A DNA stretch of 57,504 bases from Gammaproteobacteria bacterium. GTDB taxonomy: Bacteria > Pseudomonadota > Gammaproteobacteria > Magnimaribacterales > Magnimaribacteraceae. Below the pieces are notes generated by a model. It did no database searches. It had not been told where the DNA came from and worked only from the letters and a program-made list of their open reading frames with translations. Numbering within the stretch: the stretch's first letter is position 1; every line of letters starts with the position of its first letter. The stretch covers positions 3,728-61,231 of the forward strand of contig DTSY01000153.1 of NCBI GenBank assembly GCA_012965075.1, written 5' to 3'. A program made the translations under genes and the position numbers. Positions 1 to 8,628 of the stretch are shown one piece after another.

Positions 1-1
1 G

Positions 2-208
2 ATTGTAACTAAGAATAAGGCTGAAACAGATTTGTCAGCTTTATCTTCTCAAACTCAGCAAGATGATAAGGAGAAACTGGGTGACAAGGAGGAAGTTACA
101 AAACCTCAATTGAAGTCAGAGGATGAAGAACCTAAAGAAATAAAAAACACTGAAGAAAAAGAAAACATAGGAAAACCTGAAGAAGAAGTTAAGGTTACTG
201 AGGAATAA
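2..208 (+). CDS. rpsF: 30S ribosomal protein bS6, 3' end only
   Basis: Open frame entering from the window edge and ending in TAA five bases before rpsR; 68 residues are visible. All of it is a low-complexity, Lys/Glu-rich acidic tail with no folded domain in view. Position immediately before rpsR-rplI makes it the C-terminal extension of bS6, which binds S18 in the 30S platform. In E. coli bS6 the tail is short and receives added glutamates; here the tail is much longer and gene-encoded. Identification rests on gene order only, since the conserved bS6 core lies outside the window. No priB gene separates it from rpsR. Confidence 0.75.
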   Translation: MVTKNKAETDLSALSSQTQQDDKEKLGDKEEVTKPQLKSEDEEPKEIKNTEEKENIGKPEEEVKVTEE

Positions 209-213
209 GGGCT

Positions 214-480
214 ATGCCGAGAAAGCAAAAGAAGAATTTTAAAAAAAGACGTCCAGATCAAGAAAATCGAAGGAGATTTTGTAAGTTTACCTCTTTAGGT
301 ATTGAAGAGATTGATTATAAGGATATTAAGTTATTAAAAGAATTTATTACGGAAACCGGAAAAATTATGCCAGCAAGGGTAACAGGTACCTCTGCTAAAT
401 ATCAGAGACAACTTTCTACAGCTATAAAAAGAGCTAGGCACTTAGCTCTTCTACCTTATACAGACTCTCATTACAAATAA
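214..480 (+). CDS. rpsR: 30S ribosomal protein bS18
   Basis: 88 residues with the bS18 core: a basic N-terminus (PRKQKKNFKKRR), then a YKD-IKLLKEF-ITETGKI-PARVTGTSAKYQRQL stretch and a basic tail ending HLALLPYTDSHYK. The protein pairs with bS6 on the 30S platform. It is slightly longer than the E. coli protein because of a basic N-terminal extension. It begins five bases after the bS6 gene and ends two bases before rplI, so the three genes are almost certainly one transcript. ATG start. Confidence 0.98.
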   Translation: MPRKQKKNFKKRRPDQENRRRFCKFTSLGIEEIDYKDIKLLKEFITETGKIMPARVTGTSAKYQRQLSTAIKRARHLALLPYTDSHYK

Positions 481-482
481 CT

Positions 483-932
483 ATGGAAGTTATTCTTTTA
501 GAAAAAATAACTAAATTAGGGGATCCAGGAGATTTAGTTAATGTCAAATCCGGCTACGCCAGGAATTTCCTAATTCCTTTCAGTAAAGCAATCAAAGCAA
601 ATGAAGAAAACAAGGCCGAATATGAGCAAAGAAAATCATCTTTAGAAAAAGCTGAATTAGAAAGAAAATCGTTAGCATTAGACTTAGTTAACAAATTAGC
701 ATCTTTAGATATTTCTTTTGCTGTTCCGGTTTCAGAAGAGGGCACTTTATACGGCTCTATTGGAACTAGAGAGATTGCAGATGCTTTAAGTGAACAAGGT
801 ATAGAGATTGAGAAAGGAATAATCAGGTTACCAGAAGGAACTCTAAAAAAACTTGGAGAATTTAAATTAGATGTGGAACTTCATCCAGAAGTTATTCAAG
901 AAATTTCCATAACTATTAAAGCCGAAGAATAG
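483..932 (+). CDS. rplI: 50S ribosomal protein bL9
   Basis: 149 residues, the normal length for bL9. The N-terminal domain begins MEVILLEKITKLGDPGDLVNVKSGYARN-FLIP, the family signature for 23S rRNA binding. A long charged connecting helix (about residues 40-75) and a C-terminal domain with the GTLYGSIGTREIADAL motif follow. Third gene of the rpsF-rpsR-rplI transcript; a 77-base gap separates it from dnaB, in which I see no strong terminator or promoter. Confidence 0.98.
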   Translation: MEVILLEKITKLGDPGDLVNVKSGYARNFLIPFSKAIKANEENKAEYEQRKSSLEKAELERKSLALDLVNKLASLDISFAVPVSEEGTLYGSIGTREIADALSEQGIEIEKGIIRLPEGTLKKLGEFKLDVELHPEVIQEISITIKAEE

Positions 933-1009
933 TGTAAGTTTCTGTTGTTTTAAATCTAATCCAGTGGGAAAATTAGGGTCTAATAAAAAAGACTCAGAAT
1001 TATATTTAC

Positions 1010-2407
1010 ATGCCCCAAAACCTTTCCTCAAATGAACCGCTTCCCTTCTCTGTAGAAGCTGAAAGAGCTGTATTAGGAGGCATCATGCTGAAAAATGATG
1101 CTTGGGATCTAGTGGCAGGTGTTGTTCTAGAAGAAGACTTCTACAAAAAAGAACATAAATTAATTTTTAAAACTATCAAAAATCTACAGGATCTAGGTAA
1201 ACCTGTAGACCTTATAACAGTACAGGAAGCTCTTGAAGGAAATGGTGATCTACCTGGGCTGGTTAACTTAGGGGGTAAGGGTTATTTAACTCAGCTTGCC
1301 AAAGAGACACCTAGTGTAGCTAATATAGAAAGTTACGCTGAAATAATTAAGCAAAGATCTAATTTAAGAAGATTAATAACTACAGTAGACCAGATAGCCC
1401 AGAATGCAAGAGAGTCAGATTCTTCTGGTAGTGATCAAATTATTGACCATGCTGAAGAAAGCATCTTGAGCTTAAGGGATGATGCTAAAAGATCATCAGG
1501 TCCAAAGGGAATAAGGGAGCTATTGGGACCAGTTTATTCCAATATACAAGAAGCAAACGAGTCAGGAGATTCTCTTGTAGGAGTAAGTACTGGATTTACT
1601 GAAATAGATGAAATTACTCTAGGGTTTCAAAAATCTGATCTAATTATTATTGCTGGAAGACCGTCTATGGGGAAAACAGCCTTAGCATTTAACATAGCTG
1701 AGAATGTAGCAAGACAAACAGATCAAACAGTATTGATCTTTAGTATGGAAATGTCTGCAGAACAAGTAGTAAGAAGGTTTATTTCTAGCATAGCAAATAT
1801 AGATCTACAAAGACTAATGAGAGGGCAACTTCAGGATAATGATTGGGAAGGGATAGATAAAGCTTTGTCCATATTAAGCAGTAAAAAAATTCTTCTTGAT
1901 GATACTCCTGCACTGAGTCCCACAGAATTGAGATCTAGAGCTAGAAGGGTAAAGAGAGAAGACAAGGATTTGGCCATGATCATAGTAGATTATATTGGAC
2001 TAATGCAAGTACACGGTAGGAGCGATAATAGGGTACAAGAAATTAGTGAGATAAGCCGTTCTCTTAAAGCTCTAGCCAAGGAACTAGATGTCCCAATAGT
2101 TGCTATCTCACAGTTAAATAGGGCAGTTGAATCGAGACCTAATAAAAGACCTATATTGGCTGATTTAAGAGACTCTGGAGCTATAGAACAAGATGCGGAT
2201 GTGATTGCTTTCTTATATAGACATGAATACTACGATAGGAATGATTTAGAAAATAAAGGGAAAGCTGAGATTAATATAGCTAAACAAAGGAACGGGCCTA
2301 CTAGAACCACTTCTCTTGCCTTTAGGGACTCAGTAGCTAAATTTGAGAATCTAGCTAGGGAAGAAAGATATCCTCCTCAGTACTATGAAGACAGTGAAGA
2401 TAACTGA
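1010..2407 (+). CDS. dnaB: Replicative DNA helicase DnaB
   Basis: 465 residues, full length. The N-terminal helical domain begins near PFSVEAERAVLGGIM; the RecA-like C-terminal domain has Walker A GRPSMGKTA at about residues 215-223, the EMSAEQ motif, the DYIGLM Walker B region and the AISQLNR and LRDSGAIEQDAD motifs. It is the hexameric 5'-3' helicase of the replisome. No intein is present. It follows rplI as in most gammaproteobacteria; alr, which often comes next, is replaced here by pyrG. Confidence 0.98.
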   Translation: MPQNLSSNEPLPFSVEAERAVLGGIMLKNDAWDLVAGVVLEEDFYKKEHKLIFKTIKNLQDLGKPVDLITVQEALEGNGDLPGLVNLGGKGYLTQLAKETPSVANIESYAEIIKQRSNLRRLITTVDQIAQNARESDSSGSDQIIDHAEESILSLRDDAKRSSGPKGIRELLGPVYSNIQEANESGDSLVGVSTGFTEIDEITLGFQKSDLIIIAGRPSMGKTALAFNIAENVARQTDQTVLIFSMEMSAEQVVRRFISSIANIDLQRLMRGQLQDNDWEGIDKALSILSSKKILLDDTPALSPTELRSRARRVKREDKDLAMIIVDYIGLMQVHGRSDNRVQEISEISRSLKALAKELDVPIVAISQLNRAVESRPNKRPILADLRDSGAIEQDADVIAFLYRHEYYDRNDLENKGKAEINIAKQRNGPTRTTSLAFRDSVAKFENLAREERYPPQYYEDSEDN

Positions 2408-2445
2408 TCTATAAATAATTTAATCCATACCTAATAATTATTTAC

Positions 2446-2467
2446 GTTGTGACACAACCTACTTTTT
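2446..2467 (+). terminator. Weak candidate terminator after dnaB
   Basis: A five-base-pair stem (GTTGT at 2446-2450, ACAAC at 2454-2458) with a three-base loop is followed, four bases on, by a run of five T (2463-2467). It lies in the 110-base dnaB-pyrG gap. The stem is short and the T run is displaced, so it could be chance in AT-rich sequence. Confidence 0.25.
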
Positions 2468-2517
2468 GTTAATCTGTAGGGCCATCGTTCAGAGACTTTT
2501 TTCTGCTTGATATACAG

Positions 2518-4170
2518 ATGGGAAATTCAGAAACTAGATACATTTTTGTTACAGGAGGAGTGGTATCTTCTTTAGGTAAAGGTATTACCTCAGCTTCATT
2601 AGGAGCTTTGTTAGAGAGCAGAGGTATAAAAGTAACTATCATGAAGTTGGATCCATATATTAATCTGGACCCGGGAACCATGAATCCTTTTCAACATGGT
2701 GAAGTTTTTGTAACTGAAGATGGTTCAGAAACAGATTTAGATTTGGGTCATTATGAAAGATTTATCAAATCTAAGATGTCCAAACGCAATAATTTTACTA
2801 CTGGACAAGTATATGAGACCGTCTTAAAAAACGAAAGAAAGGGTGATTATTTAGGCGGTACAGTTCAAGTTATACCTCATATAACTGATGAGATTAAAAG
2901 AAGGATTTTAGAGGGCGCGAAAGATTCTCAAGTAGCCATAGTTGAGATTGGAGGAACAGTTGGTGATATAGAATCACAACCTTTTCTAGAAGCTATTAGG
3001 CAAATGAAAATAGAGCTTGGCTCCAAAAGAACTTTATTTATGCATCTAACTTTAGTTCCTTATATAGCTGCAGCAGGAGAGACTAAAACCAAACCAACAC
3101 AAAGATCAGTAAAAGAAATGCTATCTCATGGCCTTCAGCCCGATATTCTTGTTTGTAGATCTGATAAGGAACTTTCTAATGAAGCTCGGGAAAAGATAGC
3201 GCTATTTACTAACGTTGAGAAACAAAGCGTGATTTCTGTACCTGATGTTGAGTCAATATACAAAATACCAATTCAGTTACATCTTCAGAAGGTTGATGAC
3301 ATTGTTACTGAAAAGCTGAAACTTTCCTGCAGGAAGCCCGAGCTCGAGGACTGGAAGAAAGTAACTGAAGCACACACTAACCCAACCAATGATGTAACTA
3401 TTGCTATGGTTGGTAAATATATGGATCTTAAAGATGCATACAAATCACTTAACGAAGCTTTAGTTCACGGCGGTATACAACACGAATTGAAAATTAATAT
3501 TAGTCATATTGATTCAGAGATTATTGAACCTAGTAATGTTAGTAAAGTCTTAAATGGGGTAGATGCCATTCTTGTACCAGGAGGCTTTGGACACAGGGGA
3601 ATTGAAGGAATGATTACAACTGCAGAGTATGCAAGAGAAAATAAAATTCCTTACTTAGGTATTTGTTTGGGCATGCAGGTAGCAGTCATAGAGTTTGCAA
3701 GAAATGTTTTGAACCTTAAAGGAGCAAATAGTAGTGAATTTAACAGCAATACTAATTATCCAGTAGTTGGATTGATACATGAGTGGATGGACTCAGATGG
3801 TGGCATTGAAAAACGTGATGAGAACTCAGATCTAGGAGGCACTATGCGTTTAGGCTCGCAAGAATGTTTACTTTCTGGAAACTCCTTAACTAGCTCACTA
3901 TACGGACAGAATACTATTCGAGAAAGGCATCGACATAGATACGAAGTAAACAACCATTATGTAGATCAGTTAGAATCGGCAGGCCTAAATATAGTAGGGA
4001 AGTCAAAAGATAAAAATCTTGTTGAAGTTGTAGAAATGAGTGAGCACCCTTGGTTTGTTGGATGCCAGTTTCACCCAGAATTTACTTCTAACCCTAGGGA
4101 AGGCCACCCACTATTTAAAGGATTTATTGATGCTGCTAACGATCAAAAGCAGGGCCGACTAGGCAGTTAA
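2518..4170 (+). CDS. pyrG: CTP synthase
   Basis: 550 residues. The N-terminal synthetase domain begins RYIFVTGGVVSSLGKG, the ATP-binding loop, and contains the GGTVGDIES signature. The C-terminal class I glutamine amidotransferase domain has the oxyanion loop PGGFGHRG, nucleophile Cys383 in GICLGMQ, and His519/Glu521 in FHPEF. It makes CTP from UTP, ATP and glutamine. ATG start; no good Shine-Dalgarno just upstream. It heads the pyrG-kdsA-eno-ftsB-ispD-ispF series, with kdsA starting one base after its stop. Confidence 0.99.
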   Translation: MGNSETRYIFVTGGVVSSLGKGITSASLGALLESRGIKVTIMKLDPYINLDPGTMNPFQHGEVFVTEDGSETDLDLGHYERFIKSKMSKRNNFTTGQVYETVLKNERKGDYLGGTVQVIPHITDEIKRRILEGAKDSQVAIVEIGGTVGDIESQPFLEAIRQMKIELGSKRTLFMHLTLVPYIAAAGETKTKPTQRSVKEMLSHGLQPDILVCRSDKELSNEAREKIALFTNVEKQSVISVPDVESIYKIPIQLHLQKVDDIVTEKLKLSCRKPELEDWKKVTEAHTNPTNDVTIAMVGKYMDLKDAYKSLNEALVHGGIQHELKINISHIDSEIIEPSNVSKVLNGVDAILVPGGFGHRGIEGMITTAEYARENKIPYLGICLGMQVAVIEFARNVLNLKGANSSEFNSNTNYPVVGLIHEWMDSDGGIEKRDENSDLGGTMRLGSQECLLSGNSLTSSLYGQNTIRERHRHRYEVNNHYVDQLESAGLNIVGKSKDKNLVEVVEMSEHPWFVGCQFHPEFTSNPREGHPLFKGFIDAANDQKQGRLGS

Positions 4171-4171
4171 A

Positions 4172-5011
4172 GTGAAAACAGTAAAAGTAGGCGAAATTTC
4201 TTTAAGTAACAAGTCAAATCTTGTCCTTATATCTGGTCTTAATGTTCTAGAGGATAAATTTATAGTTGAAGAAGTGGTAGGAGAATTGAAAAAAGTGTCT
4301 GATGAGCTGGACATCCCTTTTATTTTTAAAGCCTCTTATGATAAAGCTAACAGGTCTTCAATTGAATCTTTTAGAGGACCAGGAATTGAAAATGGTCTAG
4401 AGGTGTTAAGAAAGATTAAATCAGATTACAAAGTGCCTGTAATGTCTGATGTCCACTCTCCGGGAGAAGTTAAAAAGGCTAAAGAAATATTGGATGTCAT
4501 ACAGATCCCTGCATTTCTATGTCGACAAACAGATTTAATTTCTAGTGCAGCTATAACTGGACTGCCCATTAATGTTAAAAAGGGTCAGTTTCTTTCACCA
4601 GCTGAGATGAAAAATATTATTACTAAATTCGAACATTTTAATAACAAGAATATCTTGTTATGTGAAAGAGGAACTACATTTGGCTATAACAACCTTGTGG
4701 TTGATATGCTGGGTTTGGCTGAGCTAAAGCGATATGACTACCCAGTAATTTTTGATGTGACCCATTCTCTACAGGAACCTGGGGGGGGAGGTGAAAGCAC
4801 TTCTGGAAGAAGATCGTTAGCCTTAGATCTGGCTAAATCTGCAATATCTATAGGTATTGCTGGTTTGTTCTTAGAAACACATCCTGATCCAGATAAAGCT
4901 AAATGTGATGGTCCTTGTGCTTTACCTTTAAAACATCTAAAAGAATTTTTGTACCAGATTAAGGCTATTGATAAGTTAGTAAAAACATTTTCTGAAATAG
5001 AGATAAGTTAA
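4172..5011 (+). CDS. kdsA: 3-deoxy-8-phosphooctulonate (KDO8P) synthase
   Basis: 279 residues; makes KDO 8-phosphate from PEP and arabinose 5-phosphate for lipopolysaccharide core. Landmarks: FKASYDKANRSSIESFRGPG, DVIQIPAFLCRQTDL, INVKKGQF, ERGTTFGYNNLVVDM and ETHPDPDKAKCDGPCALPL. Residue 24 in the SGLNVLED motif is Asn, the mark of the metal-independent class (metal-dependent enzymes have Cys there). GTG start, one base after the pyrG stop. Codons for a Gly-rich loop near residue 205 include an eight-G run, unusual in this AT-rich sequence. Confidence 0.98.
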   Translation: MKTVKVGEISLSNKSNLVLISGLNVLEDKFIVEEVVGELKKVSDELDIPFIFKASYDKANRSSIESFRGPGIENGLEVLRKIKSDYKVPVMSDVHSPGEVKKAKEILDVIQIPAFLCRQTDLISSAAITGLPINVKKGQFLSPAEMKNIITKFEHFNNKNILLCERGTTFGYNNLVVDMLGLAELKRYDYPVIFDVTHSLQEPGGGGESTSGRRSLALDLAKSAISIGIAGLFLETHPDPDKAKCDGPCALPLKHLKEFLYQIKAIDKLVKTFSEIEIS

Positions 5012-5013
5012 AA

Positions 5014-6312
5014 GTGGCCAAATTAACTATCAAAGATATTTTAGCTTTTGAAGTATTAGATTCCCGAGGAAGTCCTACAATAGCTGCAGAAGTAATACTC
5101 TCAGATAACAACTCTTCAATGGCATATGTACCTTCTGGTGCCTCAACAGGTAAGCACGAAGCTTTAGAATTTAGAGACGGAGATAAGTCTAGATACCACG
5201 GAAGAGGAGTTTCGAAGGCAATCAATTTTATAAAAAATGAATTAAAAGAATCAATCATTGGTTTAGATCCTTTAGACCAGAAGGTTATAGATACTAATTT
5301 ATGTAAAGCCGATGGAACTCATAATAAGAGTGCTCTAGGAGCAAATTCAATTTTAGCTGTTTCTCTAGCTAATTTAAGGGCATCCGCTGTTTCTAGATCT
5401 ATGCCTCTTTATCAATATATACATTCTATAAATAAACAAGTTTCTAAATTGAATAAAGAACCTATTCTTCCTGCGCCTATGTTAAATATTTTGAATGGAG
5501 GAGTTCATGCTGATAATAAGATTGATTTTCAAGAATTCATGATTCAACCTTTAGGATTTAATACTTTTAAATCAGCCTTGCGTTGTGGCGTAGAAATTTT
5601 TTATGAACTTAAAAATTTACTTAAAAGTGAAAATTTAATTACTTCCGTAGGTGACGAAGGGGGTTTCGCACCTCAACTAGCAACAGCTGAGGAAGCAATA
5701 GAGCTTATTCTTAAGGCAATAAAAGCTTCTGGTTATGAAGCTGGCAAGGATGTTTTTGTATGTTTAGACCCTGCTTCTTCAGAGTTTTTCAACGAAAATA
5801 AATATATTCTACAAGGAGCAGATAAGCATCTTAGTCCTGGAGAGATGATTAGTTATCTCAAAACTTTAACCTCAAAATACCCCATTAATTCAATTGAAGA
5901 TGGCTTAGATGAAGATGATTGGGAAGGGTGGAAGTCCTTAACAGAAACCTTGGGTTCAGAAGTGCAATTAGTTGGTGATGACCTCTTTGCTACAAATCCT
6001 GAAAGGATAAAAAGGGGAATAGAAGAAAGTGTAGCAAACTCAGTACTTATTAAAATGAATCAAATAGGAACGATTTCTGAGACTTTGGAAGCAGTAGCTT
6101 TATCTCAAGAAAATGGTTACAAAACTATTATCTCGCATCGCTCAGGTGAAACTGAAGATACTTCTATAGCTGATCTTGCTATCGGTTTGGCTGCTGGACA
6201 AATTAAAACGGGAGCTCCTTCTAGGACTGATAGAGTCTCAAAATATAATCGCTTAATAATTTTGGAAGAGAAATTTAAAATTCCTTTTGTTGGGAAAAAT
6301 GAAGCTTTATAA
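5014..6312 (+). CDS. eno: Enolase
   Basis: 432 residues; interconverts 2-phosphoglycerate and PEP in glycolysis/gluconeogenesis. Family motifs are intact: EVLDSRGSPT near the N-terminus, SGASTGKHEALE, SVGDEGGFAPQ, SIEDGLDEDDWEGW, LVGDDLFATNP, the catalytic lysine in LIKMNQIGT, and SHRSGETEDTSIADLAIGL near the C-terminus. GTG start two bases after the kdsA stop. Its last bases overlap the ftsB start. Confidence 0.99.
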   Translation: MAKLTIKDILAFEVLDSRGSPTIAAEVILSDNNSSMAYVPSGASTGKHEALEFRDGDKSRYHGRGVSKAINFIKNELKESIIGLDPLDQKVIDTNLCKADGTHNKSALGANSILAVSLANLRASAVSRSMPLYQYIHSINKQVSKLNKEPILPAPMLNILNGGVHADNKIDFQEFMIQPLGFNTFKSALRCGVEIFYELKNLLKSENLITSVGDEGGFAPQLATAEEAIELILKAIKASGYEAGKDVFVCLDPASSEFFNENKYILQGADKHLSPGEMISYLKTLTSKYPINSIEDGLDEDDWEGWKSLTETLGSEVQLVGDDLFATNPERIKRGIEESVANSVLIKMNQIGTISETLEAVALSQENGYKTIISHRSGETEDTSIADLAIGLAAGQIKTGAPSRTDRVSKYNRLIILEEKFKIPFVGKNEAL

Positions 6313-6664
6313 ACTTAAAAAGTTTAATAAGGATGACTATATCTTCTTTCCTTCAGTAATACTTTTATTGGTCTTGCTGATAATGATACAAATTAATATT
6401 TGGTCTGGGGACTATGGGTATTCAAATCTGAAGGATTTAAAGGAAGAGTTTAAAGAAAAGGAACAATTAACTTTAGAACTGGAGAGAAGCAATCTTTTGT
6501 TGGAACAAGAAAAAGAACAATTAAGATCAGAAAGAAATGCCATTGAAGGGTTGGCTAGATATGAATTAGGTTTGATAAAACCAGGTGAGACTTTTTACAA
6601 ATTTCAATCTGAGCTGACTAAAGACAAAGAAATTGATCCTAAAATATCTAATCAAGATCAATGA
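6299..6664 (+). CDS. ftsB: Cell division protein FtsB
   Basis: About 121 residues from ATG at 6299, which overlaps the eno stop by 14 bases; an upstream in-frame TTG (6287) is possible but less likely. A short cytoplasmic N-terminus precedes one membrane helix (FFPSVILLLVLLIMIQINIW), followed by a coiled coil rich in Glu/Leu/Lys and the conserved ERNAIEGLARYELGLIKPGETFY segment. It bridges FtsQ and FtsL in the divisome. The location between eno and ispD is the standard gammaproteobacterial place. Confidence 0.93.
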   Translation: MKLYKLKKFNKDDYIFFPSVILLLVLLIMIQINIWSGDYGYSNLKDLKEEFKEKEQLTLELERSNLLLEQEKEQLRSERNAIEGLARYELGLIKPGETFYKFQSELTKDKEIDPKISNQDQ

Positions 6665-7365
6665 ATAACTTTGTTGCCATTATTCCAGCTGCCGGTAAGA
6701 GTAGTAGATACTCTGGAGAAGTACCAAAACAATTCCTGAAACTAGATGGAAGAACCGTGCTTGAGTTAAGTATTAAACCCCTTCTAGATTTTTCTGAATG
6801 CATTGGAATTTGCGTGCTAATTCCACCTGATGACCAATACCATAAAGCTCTAGATCTAATAGATAATCCTAAAATCTTTATAGCTGAAGGGGGACATAGC
6901 AGAATCAAATCTGTTGCTAACGGAATTAAATTCTGGGAACAGTCAGAAGCATCCTATGATTATTTTCTTATCCACGATGCAGTGAGGCCTTGCTTAAGGA
7001 GCTCTGATGTTCAACTAGCACTTAATTCAATAGACAATGAAGTAGATGGAGTTGTTTTAGGCATACCTTGTTCAGATACCATAAAGAAAGTATCAGTTAA
7101 GGAATCTTTTATATTAAATACTCTTGATAGAACTGAGCTATGGAGAGCTTTTACTCCTCAAATTTTTAAAAAAGAAGTCCTAGTAAAAAATGTTTCAGAA
7201 GAGAATCTAAATAAAGAATTTACTGATGAAGCTAGTTTAATAGAAGCTAATGGTGGAAAATTGAAAATGGTTCAGGGGTTTAAAGATAATATAAAACTAA
7301 CCTTTCCTGAAGATTTAAATTTGATCAAATCAATACTTTCTTCTCAAGGAAGAATGGAGAGTTAA
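6661..7365 (+). CDS. ispD: 2-C-methyl-D-erythritol 4-phosphate cytidylyltransferase
   Basis: 234 residues; the CTP-dependent step of the MEP isoprenoid pathway. The N-terminal signature AIIPAAGKSSRYSGEVPKQF contains the nucleotide-binding loop, with HDAVRPCL and the ELWRAFTPQIF and FTDEASLIE motifs further on. Its ATG overlaps the ftsB stop (ATGA), so translation is likely coupled. Paired with ispF immediately downstream. Confidence 0.98.
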   Translation: MNNFVAIIPAAGKSSRYSGEVPKQFLKLDGRTVLELSIKPLLDFSECIGICVLIPPDDQYHKALDLIDNPKIFIAEGGHSRIKSVANGIKFWEQSEASYDYFLIHDAVRPCLRSSDVQLALNSIDNEVDGVVLGIPCSDTIKKVSVKESFILNTLDRTELWRAFTPQIFKKEVLVKNVSEENLNKEFTDEASLIEANGGKLKMVQGFKDNIKLTFPEDLNLIKSILSSQGRMES

Positions 7366-7366
7366 T

Positions 7367-7846
7367 TTGAGAGTTGGAATTGGATATGATGCCCATAAAC
7401 TCATACCCGGAAAGGGGATGTATCTCGGTGGTGTTTTTATTGAATGTGAATATGCCTTAGAAGCATACTCCGATGGAGATGTTATTATCCATTCTGTTAT
7501 TGATTCTCTTTTAGGAGCAGCTGCATTAGGTGATATTGGTAGTCTGTTTTCATCAAAAGATCCAAAAAATAAAGACATATCAAGTAGAGTTCTTTTAACT
7601 CAAGTTATGGATCTTCTGGATGCAAATAAATATAAAGTTATCAATGTTGATATTACTTTAATAACAGAAACCCCAAAAATTAACCAAAAAGCAGATTTAA
7701 TAATTGATTTTCTTTCTAAGGACCTTAGAGTTGAAAAGGGGTGCGTTAGTTGTAAGGCTACTACAACAGATGGCTTGGGCTTTGAAGGAGAAAAAAGAGG
7801 AATTGCTTGCCAAACAGTCTCCCTGATTGAAAAAAGGATTAAATAG
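7367..7846 (+). CDS. ispF: 2-C-methyl-D-erythritol 2,4-cyclodiphosphate synthase
   Basis: 159 residues, normal length; the step after IspD and IspE in the MEP pathway. Metal ligands are visible as Asp8 and His10 in GIGYDAHKL and a histidine in DGDVIIHSVIDSLLGAA; TTTDGLGFEGEKRGIACQ is the C-terminal substrate region. TTG start one base after the ispD stop, chosen because the family always begins just before the VGxGYDxH motif. The truD gene that follows ispF in E. coli is absent. Confidence 0.98.
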   Translation: MRVGIGYDAHKLIPGKGMYLGGVFIECEYALEAYSDGDVIIHSVIDSLLGAAALGDIGSLFSSKDPKNKDISSRVLLTQVMDLLDANKYKVINVDITLITETPKINQKADLIIDFLSKDLRVEKGCVSCKATTTDGLGFEGEKRGIACQTVSLIEKRIK

Positions 7847-7852
7847 TTTTTT

Positions 7853-8626
7853 ATGAAAATAATGCTGTGTAATGATGACGGCATTCATGCTGAAGGCATA
7901 AATGTACTTCACGAGCAATTAATAAAGGAACATGAGGTTTTCGTTATAGCTCCGGAAAAAGAAATGAGCGGAGCTGGTTCATCTATTACAACCAAAAGGC
8001 CTCTATTCCCCATCAAAATAAAAGAAAATTTTATTGCTATCAACGGAACTCCAGTTGATTGTGTACATTTGGGTTTACATCAACTTTGTCCATTTGAACC
8101 AGATTTATTATTGAGCGGTATAAACTTTGGGGCAAATATGGCGGAAGATCTACTCTATTCAGGTACAGTTGGAGCAGCCATGGAGGGTAGGGAATTTTCT
8201 ATTCCATCAATTGCTATTTCTGCAGCAGCATTTATACAACCTGGTTCAGAAGGTAAATCCCAACCTAATTTTTTAACTGCTGCAAAGATAGGTGCAGATA
8301 TCATTGAGAAATTACACGAAATTAAAATAGATTCTAAAATAACGCTAAATGTTAATGTTCCTAATCTTAATTATGAAGAGATTAATAGACTAAAACTCAC
8401 TTACCCTGGTTCATGGGGAAAAAGAAACCCCCCACGTAAAGAAACTTTAAATTCAGGAAAAGATCAATTCTGGATAACTCACAGAAATAAAGTACCTGAG
8501 AATGAAGAAAACTCTGATATTGCAACCTTAACCAGAGGCGAAGTCTCTATTAGTCCAATTGGACCAAGATTTTTAGTAAACGATTACGATCAATTGCTAA
8601 AAGAATGGATAAACTCTTTTAACTAA
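7853..8626 (+). CDS. surE: 5'/3'-nucleotidase SurE
   Basis: 257 residues; metal-dependent nucleoside monophosphate phosphatase, usually linked to stationary-phase survival. The N-terminus has the metal-binding NDDGIHAEGI motif, then PEKEMSGAGSSIT, NGTPVDCVHLGL, LLSGINFGANMAEDLLYSGTVGAAMEG and NVNVPNL, all as in the family. ATG six bases after ispF and two bases before pcm, the usual pairing. Confidence 0.98.
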   Translation: MKIMLCNDDGIHAEGINVLHEQLIKEHEVFVIAPEKEMSGAGSSITTKRPLFPIKIKENFIAINGTPVDCVHLGLHQLCPFEPDLLLSGINFGANMAEDLLYSGTVGAAMEGREFSIPSIAISAAAFIQPGSEGKSQPNFLTAAKIGADIIEKLHEIKIDSKITLNVNVPNLNYEEINRLKLTYPGSWGKRNPPRKETLNSGKDQFWITHRNKVPENEENSDIATLTRGEVSISPIGPRFLVNDYDQLLKEWINSFN

Positions 8627-8628
8627 GT

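Noticed and set aside
554..745. Antisense open frame within rplI (and similar opposite-strand frames inside dnaB, recA, sdhA, kor and elsewhere)
   Set aside because: These are shadows of real genes: no ribosome sites, no family motifs, fully inside conserved coding sequence.
2446..2467. Strong rho-independent terminator after dnaB
   Set aside because: The stem is five base pairs and the T run is displaced, so I list it only as weak. No clear terminators were found elsewhere in the window.
4781..4790. Phase-variation tract in kdsA
   Set aside because: kdsA is essential for lipopolysaccharide and the encoded protein is intact; a homopolymer alone does not show switching.
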